NCBI GenBank assembly: GCA_037127255.1
Contig: JBANSL010000019.1
Coordinates: 18,933,001-18,997,000, forward strand
Source of the DNA: Persicaria tinctoria
Taxonomy: Eukaryota > Streptophyta > Magnoliopsida > Caryophyllales > Polygonaceae
Direction of reading: 5' to 3'
Length of the DNA: 64,000 bases
Under the pieces are notes generated by a model that was not told the origin of the DNA, searched no databases, and saw nothing but the letters and a program-made list of their open reading frames with translations. Position numbers and translations under genes: made by a program. Positions 47,537 to 57,513 of this stretch are shown piece after piece; positions within the stretch are counted from its first letter, which is position 1, and each line of letters opens with the position of its first letter.

Positions 47537-50500
47537 TATAAAGGCTCAGATTTTTAAATTTTAATTTCTCAGAAAAAGGAAAATCAAAATGAATTTAAAA
47601 GCGGAATTTAACGGAAAACTCGCTAACTCGGATTCTAGAACTAATAAAACGGATTTTCGGCAAAAAAAAATATAATAATAATAATAATAACAATATTAAA
47701 TAAAATTGAAAACTAAATTGGCATGGGAATATTGATCCTCGGATTATTTGAAACCTTTTAAAATGAGTTCCGGCATGATTTTAATGGAATTTTTCGACGG
47801 ATTTCAATTTCGCTACCTTGATTTGAGAATTTGAAATATGAGCAGGATTTAACCGGATAAATTAATTCGATTTAAAAGTTCACGTCGAGATAGGGTCGAG
47901 GGAGCGAGTTTTTGGGTTTAATTTTGGGAAATTTCAAATTCGATACTTTGCAGATCACTAGAAAAGTTTTCTTCCTCTCTTACACTTCTGAATCTTAGCA
48001 GGAAAAGGAGTCAATAACAGCTCCTCCCTTCCTCTTTGGTGTAAGCACTATCACACCCATCATTCTCCCACCCACAATTTCTTCACCATTTTAGGAATAA
48101 ATTCAAACAATGCCTTGCTGTGGTGCAGCCAGCCCACGCCACTGCACACTCTGCACTCCCTCTTCTTTTGTCTTCCAGCCTGCATCCCCACCTTTTATTT
48201 CAAGCTCTTCAGACCCATTCTCACTTCACCCTCAAGCTCTTCCTCCCTTGTTTGTCTCGCCAACAACACAAACCCAAAAGCACTCCCTTCCCTCTTTTCT
48301 CCCATGTCTTCTGCGGTAAAACAAACCAACACCTCATTGATCCGCCTCTGCTAGCCAGCTCCACTGCTTCCTCACTGTTCACCGCAACAACGACCACCAG
48401 CACCGCTGTCGTCGACGGCCACCCTGATCTCGCACCTTGCCTCCGTTTCTGAGCAGTAGTAGTACCACCCTTGTACCACCGTCTCCCTCCATCTCAGAGC
48501 ACATCGAGGGCCCTGTTTTCCCCTCGAAGATGAACGCCGAGCTTCCGAGCGCTTCCACCACCTTCCGAGTAGAGTAGCCGCAGCTTCCTCACCTCCGACG
48601 TCCGAGCCAGGTACCGCTACGAGCACCACCGCCGAGCCCCTTCTTCTCCTCTTCTCCCCTGTTTCCGGCCCCCGCAGTGGTAAGCCTCACTCCTTCTCCT
48701 TCCGCTCAAAACCAATGTAAAGCTTCGCCTTTTGACCAAGATCTTCACCCAGGACCAAGGACGCATCCCTGAGCCTCCGACAACCTCAAATCAAAGCTTT
48801 CCGAGCGACGTTTCCCGGCGAGTCGACGCCCTCGGTGAGCTGTTCCTTCCTCCTCCTCCTTTTCCTTCCTATTCTTGTGTGTGTCGGGTAGTCGGTATCG
48901 TTTAGTCATCGTCGTCGTCGGAGTCGGGGTCTGGGTTGCCGCCAGCCAGTCTTTCCTTTCCCTCCGTCGCTTTTTCAAGCAGAAGCCTGCTCTTCCTCTA
49001 GTCTTTCAATCAGGGAGGGAAGAAGAAGAACAGGCGGGCCCTCCCCGAGTCCCCTGTCCACATGTCTTGCCACGTCACCCTGGCCTACTTTTTTATTTAT
49101 TTTAATATCTCCAATCCGACTTCTATTGAAATGGGAGAATGGAATGCTTCTTTGGGCCTGATTCTTTGGGCCGATCTGCTTGTTTTAAAGAGGGATTCTT
49201 TGGGCCTGTTTCACCAAAATGAAATCTGTTGAGGGTTTAAGTTAAGAAGGGGCCCGATTTTTAAAGATTATAAAAAGGGGTCAGATTTTATAAAATAAAA
49301 TGGTGGGGTGTGTTTTATAAAACATAATTATTAGGGGTATTTTAAGATAACACTATATATTAAGAGTATTTGAAAATAAATAAATAATGGCCTTGTAAAG
49401 TATGTGGATTTAAAAAGATGTTATCTGATTTAAATCGAAAAAGGAATTTGATGAGCGTTTTCAAGGATCGGAATTTCTAACTAGTTGATTCGGATTTTAA
49501 AGCGGTTTTGGGACTAACTCGGGAATTATATGATTGGTGACTAACTAGCATGATTGATGTGAATGGTTGACTAATAGCATGATTGGTGTGTACTAATGGC
49601 ATGATTGATTGTATAAAGGCATGATGAAGTGTTAGACTTGTGTATCGTTAATTCATGCTTTCGAGATATGATGAACTTGATATACGTGATGTGGGGATTA
49701 TTGTTGCGGATATATTGTGGTGAATACATGAATGTGGATGAATGGAATGATGAGAATGATATGGTCTTGTGGAATGTGGCAATATGATGAATGGTTGAAC
49801 TTGACGGAACGATGATTGCGATGTGCTTGCTATTCTCGTTGAATGATATGCTTGAGTGCTTGGATGATCAGAAGTAGACTTATATATGTGTTCCTATATG
49901 TATCTAGGTGATCTTTAATCTATCGTAATGCTTGCCTTGATGTTCTGCACTGCCAGGTAAGTTCCTAGAGCTTACTCAGATTGATTCCAATTTGCATGTA
50001 ATCATAGGATATACTAGGTGCTTGCATTCATGATCAGCATGCCATGTAGTACCATGCTAGGTTGCATTGACCGTTGAGCATTCTATTTCTTTATGCGCAT
50101 GTAAACAGAACGGCCGTTATCTTTGAAGTAACTAGAGTCATTGCTAGGGTTATAGGACGACCTAGTCTCATCGGGTCCCGTCCTGAGTCAATCGAGTCAT
50201 GAAACTTCCTTATATTATGAGATGCCTGCGGGCTTTATTGTGGAGCGGGTTGGGCATGCGTGCCACCCGATTATAATGGAATGCATTCACGAGCTGGCCA
50301 GTCTCCGCCCTATCGGAAGGGGGTGGAGGTAGGAGAGGGATATACCACTTGGTATTTGGTGCTAAGGCCTTATTATATATACGCACTTGATCTTAGGAGC
50401 ATGTTAGTGTGTTAATATTTCGCCTTGCATCTAGAAGCATCTATATTAGGACTAGCGTATATGGTATGATTACAGTAGGGCGTAATCTTGTGGGTGGGCC

Positions 50501-50638
50501 TCAGTCTGATCCCACGCCCTGTATTTTTTTTTTTAGGTATGTCATATATGTGAATGATGCTGATTTGGCCCCATGATCCTAACGAGGGGTTTCATCCCTC
50601 GAAACGTAACCCGGGAATCATAATCCCGGGCCGTTACA
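47537..50638 (+). repeat. 3' LTR of inner element, 1.1 kb longer than its partner
   Basis: 3102 bp. It matches the 5' LTR up to about 49205 and over the last 65 bp. The 1.37 kb between has no counterpart in the 5' LTR. Confidence 0.88.
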
Positions 50639-50731
50639 CATAGATGGTGCTGGCCTGGCATAGGAGTTCTCCTCATAGTTTGCAGTAGACCCATATTTAT
50701 TGTCATAATTGGTGAGCTTGTCTGGCACACC

Positions 50732-51433
50732 CTAGGCGTCAGTTGGTGGCATCGTCAGATACTCATAGCGAGTATACTGGTTGATTCTGTCCTTAGTGAC
50801 TTGATCAAGAGAGTTGAAGAAGATCTCCTGAATGACGTAGGGTGACTGTCCATGAGTAGGCCAAGATCGCATCAGTTCTTTGTAGCGTTCCCATGCCTTT
50901 GCTAGCGGCTCCCCATGCTTCTGTTTGAAGGCGGTGATCTTCTGGCGGAGGAGTGCTGTCTTGGCGGGTGGGAAGAATTTATTCAGAAGCTCTTGCTCTA
51001 CTTGGGCCCATGTTGTGAGTGATCTTGGTTTCAGCCCTTCAAGCCACTTCAGTGCAGGCCCAGCGAGAGACCAGCGAAAAGCCTTCATCTTGACATATTC
51101 CAGAGTTGTACCTTCAGCAAGAGTACGACACATGTCAGAAAAATTGGTAATATGTTCAAGAGGACACTCATTAAATTTGCCATAAAAAGCATTATTTTTA
51201 AGCTCTATAAGAAATTGAGTGCGAATTTCAAAAGAGTTTTCAGGGATTAGAATCGCCGATTTAGGCACGACGAGAGTTGGATGCATATAATCCTCTGCAA
51301 TAGTTGGATATTGGGCAAGCTCAGCTTCTGCTTGTTCCCTTGCTGCTTTCTCAGCGGCGATAGCAGCATCTTTAGTGGCCAGTTCCCTTGTAAGCCTTGT
51401 AATCAGCTGTTCCTGCGTCTCAGCAGCCGCCAT
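50732..51433 (-). pseudogene. gag (N-terminal part) of outer element
   Basis: A Retrotrans_gag-type capsid protein begins MAAAETQEQL at 51433. The frame stays open upstream into the LTR, but the Met just downstream of the primer-binding site is the likelier start. A coiled-coil opening (alternating A/E/K, residues 1-45) precedes the capsid domain, which contains MKAFRWSLAGPALKWLEGL and WAQVEQELLNKFFP. It ends in a TAG at 50732. Past that stop the same frame runs to the CATAG target site and continues across the inner insertion at 40657. The protein would coat the element's RNA. Confidence 0.85.
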
Positions 51434-51542
51434 GGCTCTTTGTAGTTTAGCTCTAATGTGGTTGACCAGAAAGGCGCATACACCTGTAAAGTAACTCAAA
51501 GAAAACGTGAGATTTTTACTACCTAAGGCGCGAATGATTGCT

Positions 51543-51561
51543 TCCCCGGCAACGGTGCCAA
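51543..51561 (-). other. Primer-binding-like site of outer element
   Basis: On the minus strand, TTGGCACCGTTGCCGGGG lies three bases inside the 5' LTR. This is a common arrangement in plant Ty3-type elements. Confidence 0.75.
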
Positions 51562-51563
51562 TT

Positions 51564-53494
51564 TGTTGTAGGAGGAAATCGAGTATGAAATATAACAAAA
51601 TAAATCAAACCAGATTCTGCCCACGCAAATAATTACAAGACCTCCTCCTGATGTAGCAGTGGGAAGTCAGGATCGATCCACGAGGAAGCGTGTCAGCGGA
51701 TCCTAGGCAGCAGAGAAATGTCACAGAAGTCGACAACAGGGTCCTAGATCTCGAGTACAGCAACTCGACAGAAGATCGGACAGTCGAACACAGCGCAGCA
51801 GCAAGCACAGGTTTAGTCGATCTCGACAAGAGCTTACTCGAGATCGAGTAAGGTCTTCGTCGACTTCAGGTTGTCTTGGTCGAGTTCCTGCACACAGAAG
51901 CTACAGCGACTTGGGTCGAAGATCAGTAACTCGAGATCGAGTAGTGCTAGTCGATCTCGAGGAAGACAGAAACTAAAACGAAAGAAAATAAAAACAAATG
52001 CTTTGTGGTTCGACTTAAACTGTATGAAAAGGATTTCCAAGATTGGGGTTTGCAACAACAATAACCAAGCATGCATAAGGCAGAACTAAACAGATAATCA
52101 TGTGAATCGCATCAAAGGGCCAAACTTTCGCCTTTTCCAACAATTAGACAACTCTTTCAAGAAACCCTAATTGTCTCTACTGATTTTATGTTTACAATCC
52201 AAGTTGTTAGCATGGACCTCCATTAGATGGGTAATAAACACATAACAAGTAGTAGATGCTCAAAACAGGATAAAAGTCGGATCTTTACCTCAAACGCGCA
52301 TGACTATCGTCGGGCTCGCCCCAATCCTAGAAGTGGGTGGACTACTCACGCTTCATTGCAACCTCAGACATTTGTTGATGAAAAGAAACTAATTGCATTA
52401 AACCAAACTGTAGAAAGTACAAACCGAACAAAGCCAACTTGCTCTCGCTCCTTTGCTCCACTCGGCCTCCCTTTCTCTCTCTACTACTACTTCTCCTACT
52501 GAAATTGAATGACTAGAAATCAGCCCCATGGGCTTTATTTATAGGCTTCTAAACCTTGCTATTCAAGGATAGAAATCTCTATCTATATCTAAAACTATAT
52601 CTAAAAGCTTAATGATAAATAAAAGCAACAACATAATTAAATCTAAAAAAGGGAATTATATCTAAAGTCTTCAAGTGGATAAATCTCTCTTCTTCATGAT
52701 AGATCTTGATAAAATCGGATAGAACTCGGCAATCTTCGGCTCCAAGGAATCCCAATCCGAGCAGGACAGCTCACAACGCGTTACGCGGCTTCTGGAAAGT
52801 TCCTCGATCTCGAGTAAGTCTCCTCGATCTCGAGTAGAACTGATGTCGACTTGGCTGGCTCGGCGTCTCGGGTTGCTGGTCCTCGACAGGGCTCGGAGAT
52901 GGCTCCTAGGCTTGGTCGATCTCGAGGACCTTACTCGATCTCGAGCAAAGGTGGCTCGTCGACTAGTGTGCTCGGCAGTGTCGGGTAGATCTTCTCGACA
53001 TGCTCGGATATGGGCATGGCTTTGTCGACATCGAGGAAGGTTCTCGACATCGAGTTGTGGTGTCCGCTCTCTAGGTCGGGTAGTCTCTCCTCGGCATCCT
53101 CGGACATGCTCTCCTCGACTCCGGGCATGGTCTTCGTGGCTTTGTCGACATCGAGAAGGAAACTCGATCTCGAGTAAAGTCTTGGAGTCGAGTTCTTCGT
53201 CTTCAGCTTCTCGACATGGGCTCCTCGATCAGTGCAGGTGTCTAGGCATGATTTGTCGAGATTGACTAGGTTTAGTCGACATCGAATAGACTTGGGCCTC
53301 CATCCTTGCTTCTTGGTTTTCTCCCGAAATGACTCCATATTCTGCAATATTAAACAGAAACTTATGTAGATCTCCATTTCTGACAAATAAGCATATACTA
53401 CATAAATTCGACATATTCCCAACCCGAAATATGCAAAATGTAAAGAATATGGAACTAAAATATGCATAAAGACATGGCTACTTTGGAGACATTA
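51564..53494 (-). repeat. 5' LTR of outer element
   Basis: 1931 bp. The minus-strand TATA box TATAAATA at 52536-52543 is the likely promoter. The terminal dinucleotide on + reads TA where the other LTR has CA. Confidence 0.93.
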
Positions 53495-53562
53495 GTGACA
53501 GAGGGAGATGAATATAATTTGTAAACTGACTTTGTTCGTCTGATCGAAATTGCAGGAAACAA

Positions 53563-56500
53563 ATGGCGAGGACGAAGAATCTGAGGTCGAAGAAGCGGGA
53601 GCCCGAATACCTAGTCCCGGAAGAGAGGCACTTCCGGGCCCGGGTGAACCAGGGCTCAAGACTGTCGATGCTCAACAACATCGATGACTATGCCGACGCA
53701 GGTGACTGGCAGAAACTCCTTGACTCGCAGCTGGGTGGGGTTGTGCAGTTGGCACACCGCGTCAAATTTTCTTCACAAATGGTGCATTATGCACTACAAC
53801 GCCAGCTTGAGACCGATAAGGAGTGGGAGACCTGGTACAAGATAAAAAGGAAGCTCCAGAGGTTCTCCCTCAAGGAGTTTGCTTTAGTTACTGGGCTGCG
53901 GTGCAGCCAACCAAGAGTGAGGGAGATGGAGGACGACGAGAAAGCTATCAAGGACTTCTTTGGAAACGAGAGGATGACGGTGGGTGACCTGGAGAGCGAA
54001 CTGAAGAACTCATTGTTGGTGGTGCGGAGCCCGCGAAGACGACTCAAGCTAGTGCTTCTCTACATTGTGGAAGGCGTGTTGCTAGGGGAGGAACAAAAGA
54101 AGGGGTTGCGGAGCTGGATCGTCAGGTTGGTGGAGAATGTGGATCGGTTTTTGGCATTCCCATGGGGGCGGGTCATTTATGCTGCAACACACGTCTCGCT
54201 GGACGGCACCGTAAAGCACCGGGAGGCTAAGTTGAAGGCAGAAGATTGCAAGAAGTGCAATGGTTATGGGCTGATGGGTTATCCGCTATCCTTTCAGGTA
54301 ACCTTCTCGACCATACCCATGATCATTTTGTAATTTATATGCTGAAAATGTAATAATTTGAGTGGGGATGCGGTGCAGATTTGGTTGTTGGAATCCATGC
54401 CAAAATCGGGGGTCCGGTTTGCGTCGAAGGTGTCGACCACGACTTTCCCTCGTTGCCTGAGAAGGACCCTCAAAGACGAGAACCTAGCTTATGCTGATAT
54501 ATCCAACCGCACTGAAGCAGAGGGAGAGGCGGCCATTGAGATTGACGATAACCTAATACTCATACTGGAGGAGGCTGAGCTGGAGTTGATGGATGGATGT
54601 GTCTACGAGGATGAGAAGTCCGACCCCCTATTCGACAGCGTATTGGCACCCTTCCTGAGCCATTTCGAAGCCCCTGGTGGGAGCTCCTCAAAGACGAGAA
54701 GAGGAGGCAATGAGAAGGACGGCTGGGTGGAAGACAATGCCAAGACTCTGGAAGCAGTTATGGACAAGCTTGAGACAATGTCAACAGGGATGGAGAAGAT
54801 AGATGAACATGTACGCAATTAATTCCCATATATTCGTTTTGTGGAGAGTCTGAAGAACTGTGGTGACAAGGGTAAATGGACTCCTGACACGTGAAATTGG
54901 ACAGGTGACACGTAATGTAGATATTGAACGAATCTGCTATGAAATTGAGGGGGGCCTAGTCTGATATGTGTTTGTTTTGAAGTGAATTAGGTGACCTTAG
55001 TCTGATATGAAGTATGAATTTGCATTTGTTGGGTATTGATTACTCATCACAGGTGTCACGTAATAAAATGCTTGTGTTGAGTTTTGTCACCTTATGGTGA
55101 TATGAAGTACGAATTTGTTGACCTGCAGCTGAAATTGTTGGAGGTGGCTGTGACTGAGCTGCGAGATGGTAAAGGTAAGGGGACGGCCGGGCAAGAAACA
55201 ACCCATAAAGAACAAGCCGCCGATGAGAAGGAACGGGATGAGTTTGTTGAAAGCTATGAGAATATAAGTCTGTTTTTGCGTGACTTGCGTTTCGATGTTG
55301 AGTCGTGATTGAAATCGGGGATCCAATATCAAACGTTAATTTGGTTTTTTCAGGTCGAACTTGATGATTTGATTAAGTCAATTGCGCCCGAAGGCGGTGA
55401 GACGACCCTTGGTGGACAAGGTGGTAAGGTAAGTTGTGGGTAAACATCACAAGAATTTATCGATCCAGCGTGACAGGAAGAATGTAGCTGTGTGACATGA
55501 TTTGTTATGTTAAGTGACACTGGAAAGTTAGAGGCCTAATTGAATGTTGATTTCAATTGCAGTTTGGAGCTGTTGTTGAGAAGGGAACTGAAGTGGATGA
55601 TGGCGGGGATAAGCACGCTGAAGTTCAAACTGTAAAGGCAAGGGATGGGGGGCCAGGAGAGAGCAAGGAGGTAGGTGATGATGTCGGGGACAAGCAAGAT
55701 GAAGTTGAATGTGTCAAGGCAGGGGATGTGTGGGGGGGGGGGGGGGGGGAGAAAAGACCAAGGAGGTAAGGTTTATTTATCAAATAAAGGTGACAAGGAA
55801 AATTTTCTCTGTGACATGAACGTTTATGACAAGTGAAACGAAAATTTTTCAGACCAAGGCAGGGGACAAGCAAGCTGATGACGGGGACAAGCTAGCTGAA
55901 GGTGAATCCCTCAAGGCAGGGGATGGGGTGGCAGGAGAGAGCAAGGATGTAAGTTTTTTCTATCAGTTAATGGTGACAGGGACAATGTAGTTGTACGACA
56001 TGAGTGTATCTGTTATGTGACAAGGGATAGTGTCAACCTTAGCTGAAGTTTGATATCTTTGCATTTGGGAGAGGCTGGTGTCAAGGGGTCTGGTCCTGAT
56101 GACGGGGGAAAGAAAATTGAAGGTGATGATAGGGCGAAGCCTCGGGTAGCACAGGTGTATGCATCTAAGGGGGTGAAGAAGATGAGGAAGGGTGAGAGGA
56201 GTTGGCTCCCCCGTCCAAGAAACCGCGAACCCAGAAGGTAGCCAGTGTTCCTGCTGATGCCGTTGAGCTAGGAATTGTGTTCGCGACGGACAAGGACGTC
56301 ATGACAAGTTGGCTCGCAAGGTACGTAACTTATGTGTCTTACTCTCGAATAGACGACGAAGGTAGATAGTTGAACGTCCACTATACCTAACAGAAACTTA
56401 CCGTGCAGTGGGGACGTGGAGGTGCGCAAGTCACCTTGCGGTGTGGATGTGACGAAGGAGTTACTCAACTGCCTGAAGAAACCCCAAGCTTGGTTTGGCA

Positions 56501-57294
56501 CAGTGGTATGAACACGTGTCACCTATCAAATTTTACGTGTCAGGATTTTGGATTGTAATTGTGGTTCACTTTATGCAGGAGATGGATGAGTGTTGCTACC
56601 TTCTGCGCAAAGCGGTTGCAGACAGGGCGGCTGACATTGGCAGTCGAGCCTTCGTTGTGGATACGTGCTTGACGGGAATTTATCTACCACGGGAATGGAA
56701 GGAGTACAGCGCCAGCCCCGAAGCGTACGAGCCTAGTGATGCATTGCTGGCGTACTTAGATGGCCGGTCCCCGAAGCCGTTGGGAAGACCATGGTCAGGT
56801 ACGGACCTCATCCTCCTCCCCTTGAACGTGAGGAACAAACATTGGGTTGCGCTTGCAATCGATCTGAAGGTGTGGGAGGTCAGGGTGTATGACTGCGACG
56901 TCCACATCGTGACAGAACGCCAGCTTCATCCCCTCTTAATGCCGGTGACAAGCCTCATCCCTGTCGTCATGCGGGCACACCCCGATCTGAAGGTGAAGTA
57001 TGCGGATAAGGTCCCCACGCCGTTTGCCATTCGTCGGGACAGGAGCCTTCCAGAGAACAAGCTAAGGTAAGTTGGTTCACATGGTTCAATTTCGTTTCAT
57101 TGGATGTGGAATCGGTGTCCGCGTTCTGACCGATTGTTCCCTATTGCAATGGTGGTTGTGGCCCGTACACCATTAGATTCATGCAGCTCCTGCTGGAGAC
57201 CGCCCCGACCTTCGATGGATTGGACGACACGTACATTGAGGCATACCGCCAGATGCTAGCTGTTGGGGTATTCCATGGTCGACTCGGATGCTAG
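53563..57294 (+). pseudogene. VANC-like protein: DUF1985 plus Ulp1 cysteine protease
   Basis: A multi-exon gene of a Mutator-like element. Exon 2 opens after ATTGCAG (53555) with the start codon at 53563 and runs to 54297. Exon 3 is 54379-54810, ending in a coiled-coil stretch. Several short acidic, repetitive exons follow (about 55129-56240; limits uncertain), then 56579-57066 and 57150-57294. DUF1985 is recognised by RFSLKEFALVTGLRC and LVLLYIVEGVLLG. The C-terminal Ulp1 (C48) domain shows the catalytic His in NKHWVALAID, Asp in VYDCD, and Cys in GGCGPY of the last exon. Such proteins are known from VANDAL/Kaonashi MULEs; related VANC proteins counter silencing of their own element. The leader intron carries an 18.9 kb insertion and the last intron ends in AA instead of AG, so a normal product is doubtful. 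Confidence 0.75.
54811..56050 (+). repeat. GTGACA-rich introns of the VANC-like gene
   Basis: GTGACA or TGTCAC occurs at 54863, 54905, 55054, 55085, 55470, 55492, 55514, 55790, 55811, 55973 and 56017, almost all in presumed introns. Several are arranged as a triad: GTGACAGG, then GTGACATGA, then GTGACA. Confidence 0.8.
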
Positions 57295-57513
57295 ACTTTG
57301 GAGTGTCTCATGAATTTTTGTTGTGAACACTTGATTCCAATCAGAACACCCTCCTGTAATAGTTGAAGTAGAACATTTGGATATTTTGCGAAACTTGGTA
57401 GTTGTCGATTGTGAACATTTGGATATTTTAGGTATGCGGACATGTATTTTGTTAAACTTGGCAGTGTAGGTATATGTATCGATCCAATTTGGTGACAAGG
57501 TATATGTTGTTAC

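Larger units (their letters stand above)
40659..50638 (+). mobile_element. Inner non-coding LTR element (LARD type)
   Basis: A 9980-bp element interrupts the outer gag, with the 5-bp duplication CATAG at 40654-40658 and 50639-50643. LTRs lie at 40659-42640 and 47537-50638. A primer-binding site TTGGTATCAGAGC (42644-42656) matches initiator tRNA-Met, and a polypurine-like TTTTTAGAGGTGGATGA lies before the 3' LTR. The internal 4.9 kb has no frame above about 70 codons, so it is a large retrotransposon derivative. The first base pair of the 3' LTR is TA instead of TG. Confidence 0.92.
34602..53494 (-). mobile_element. Non-autonomous gag-pro LTR retrotransposon (nested host)
   Basis: LTRs at 34602-36552 and 51564-53494 are near-identical. 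The 5-bp duplication GTGAC flanks the element at 34597-34601 and 53495-53499. Without the inner element it is about 8.9 kb, with about 5.0 kb of internal sequence. A primer-binding-like site and polypurine tract fix the minus orientation. It codes gag and a retropepsin-type protease; no reverse transcriptase, RNase H or integrase is visible. It belongs to the TR-GAG type class, which must borrow enzymes from a Ty3-type partner. Confidence 0.92.

Noticed and set aside
52843..53467. Frames of 140-178 codons repeated at 35931-36525
   Set aside because: These are LTR sequences of the outer element, and the frames are driven by TCGA-rich repeats.
34602..53494. Reading the outer LTR element as an autonomous Ty3 element
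   Set aside because: No reverse transcriptase, RNase H or integrase motif was found in the 5 kb that remains after removing the inner element.
53563..57294. Reading the Ulp1-domain gene as a host SUMO protease
   Set aside because: The DUF1985 front half, MULE transposase in convergent orientation and element-end words at both sides fit a transposon gene better.
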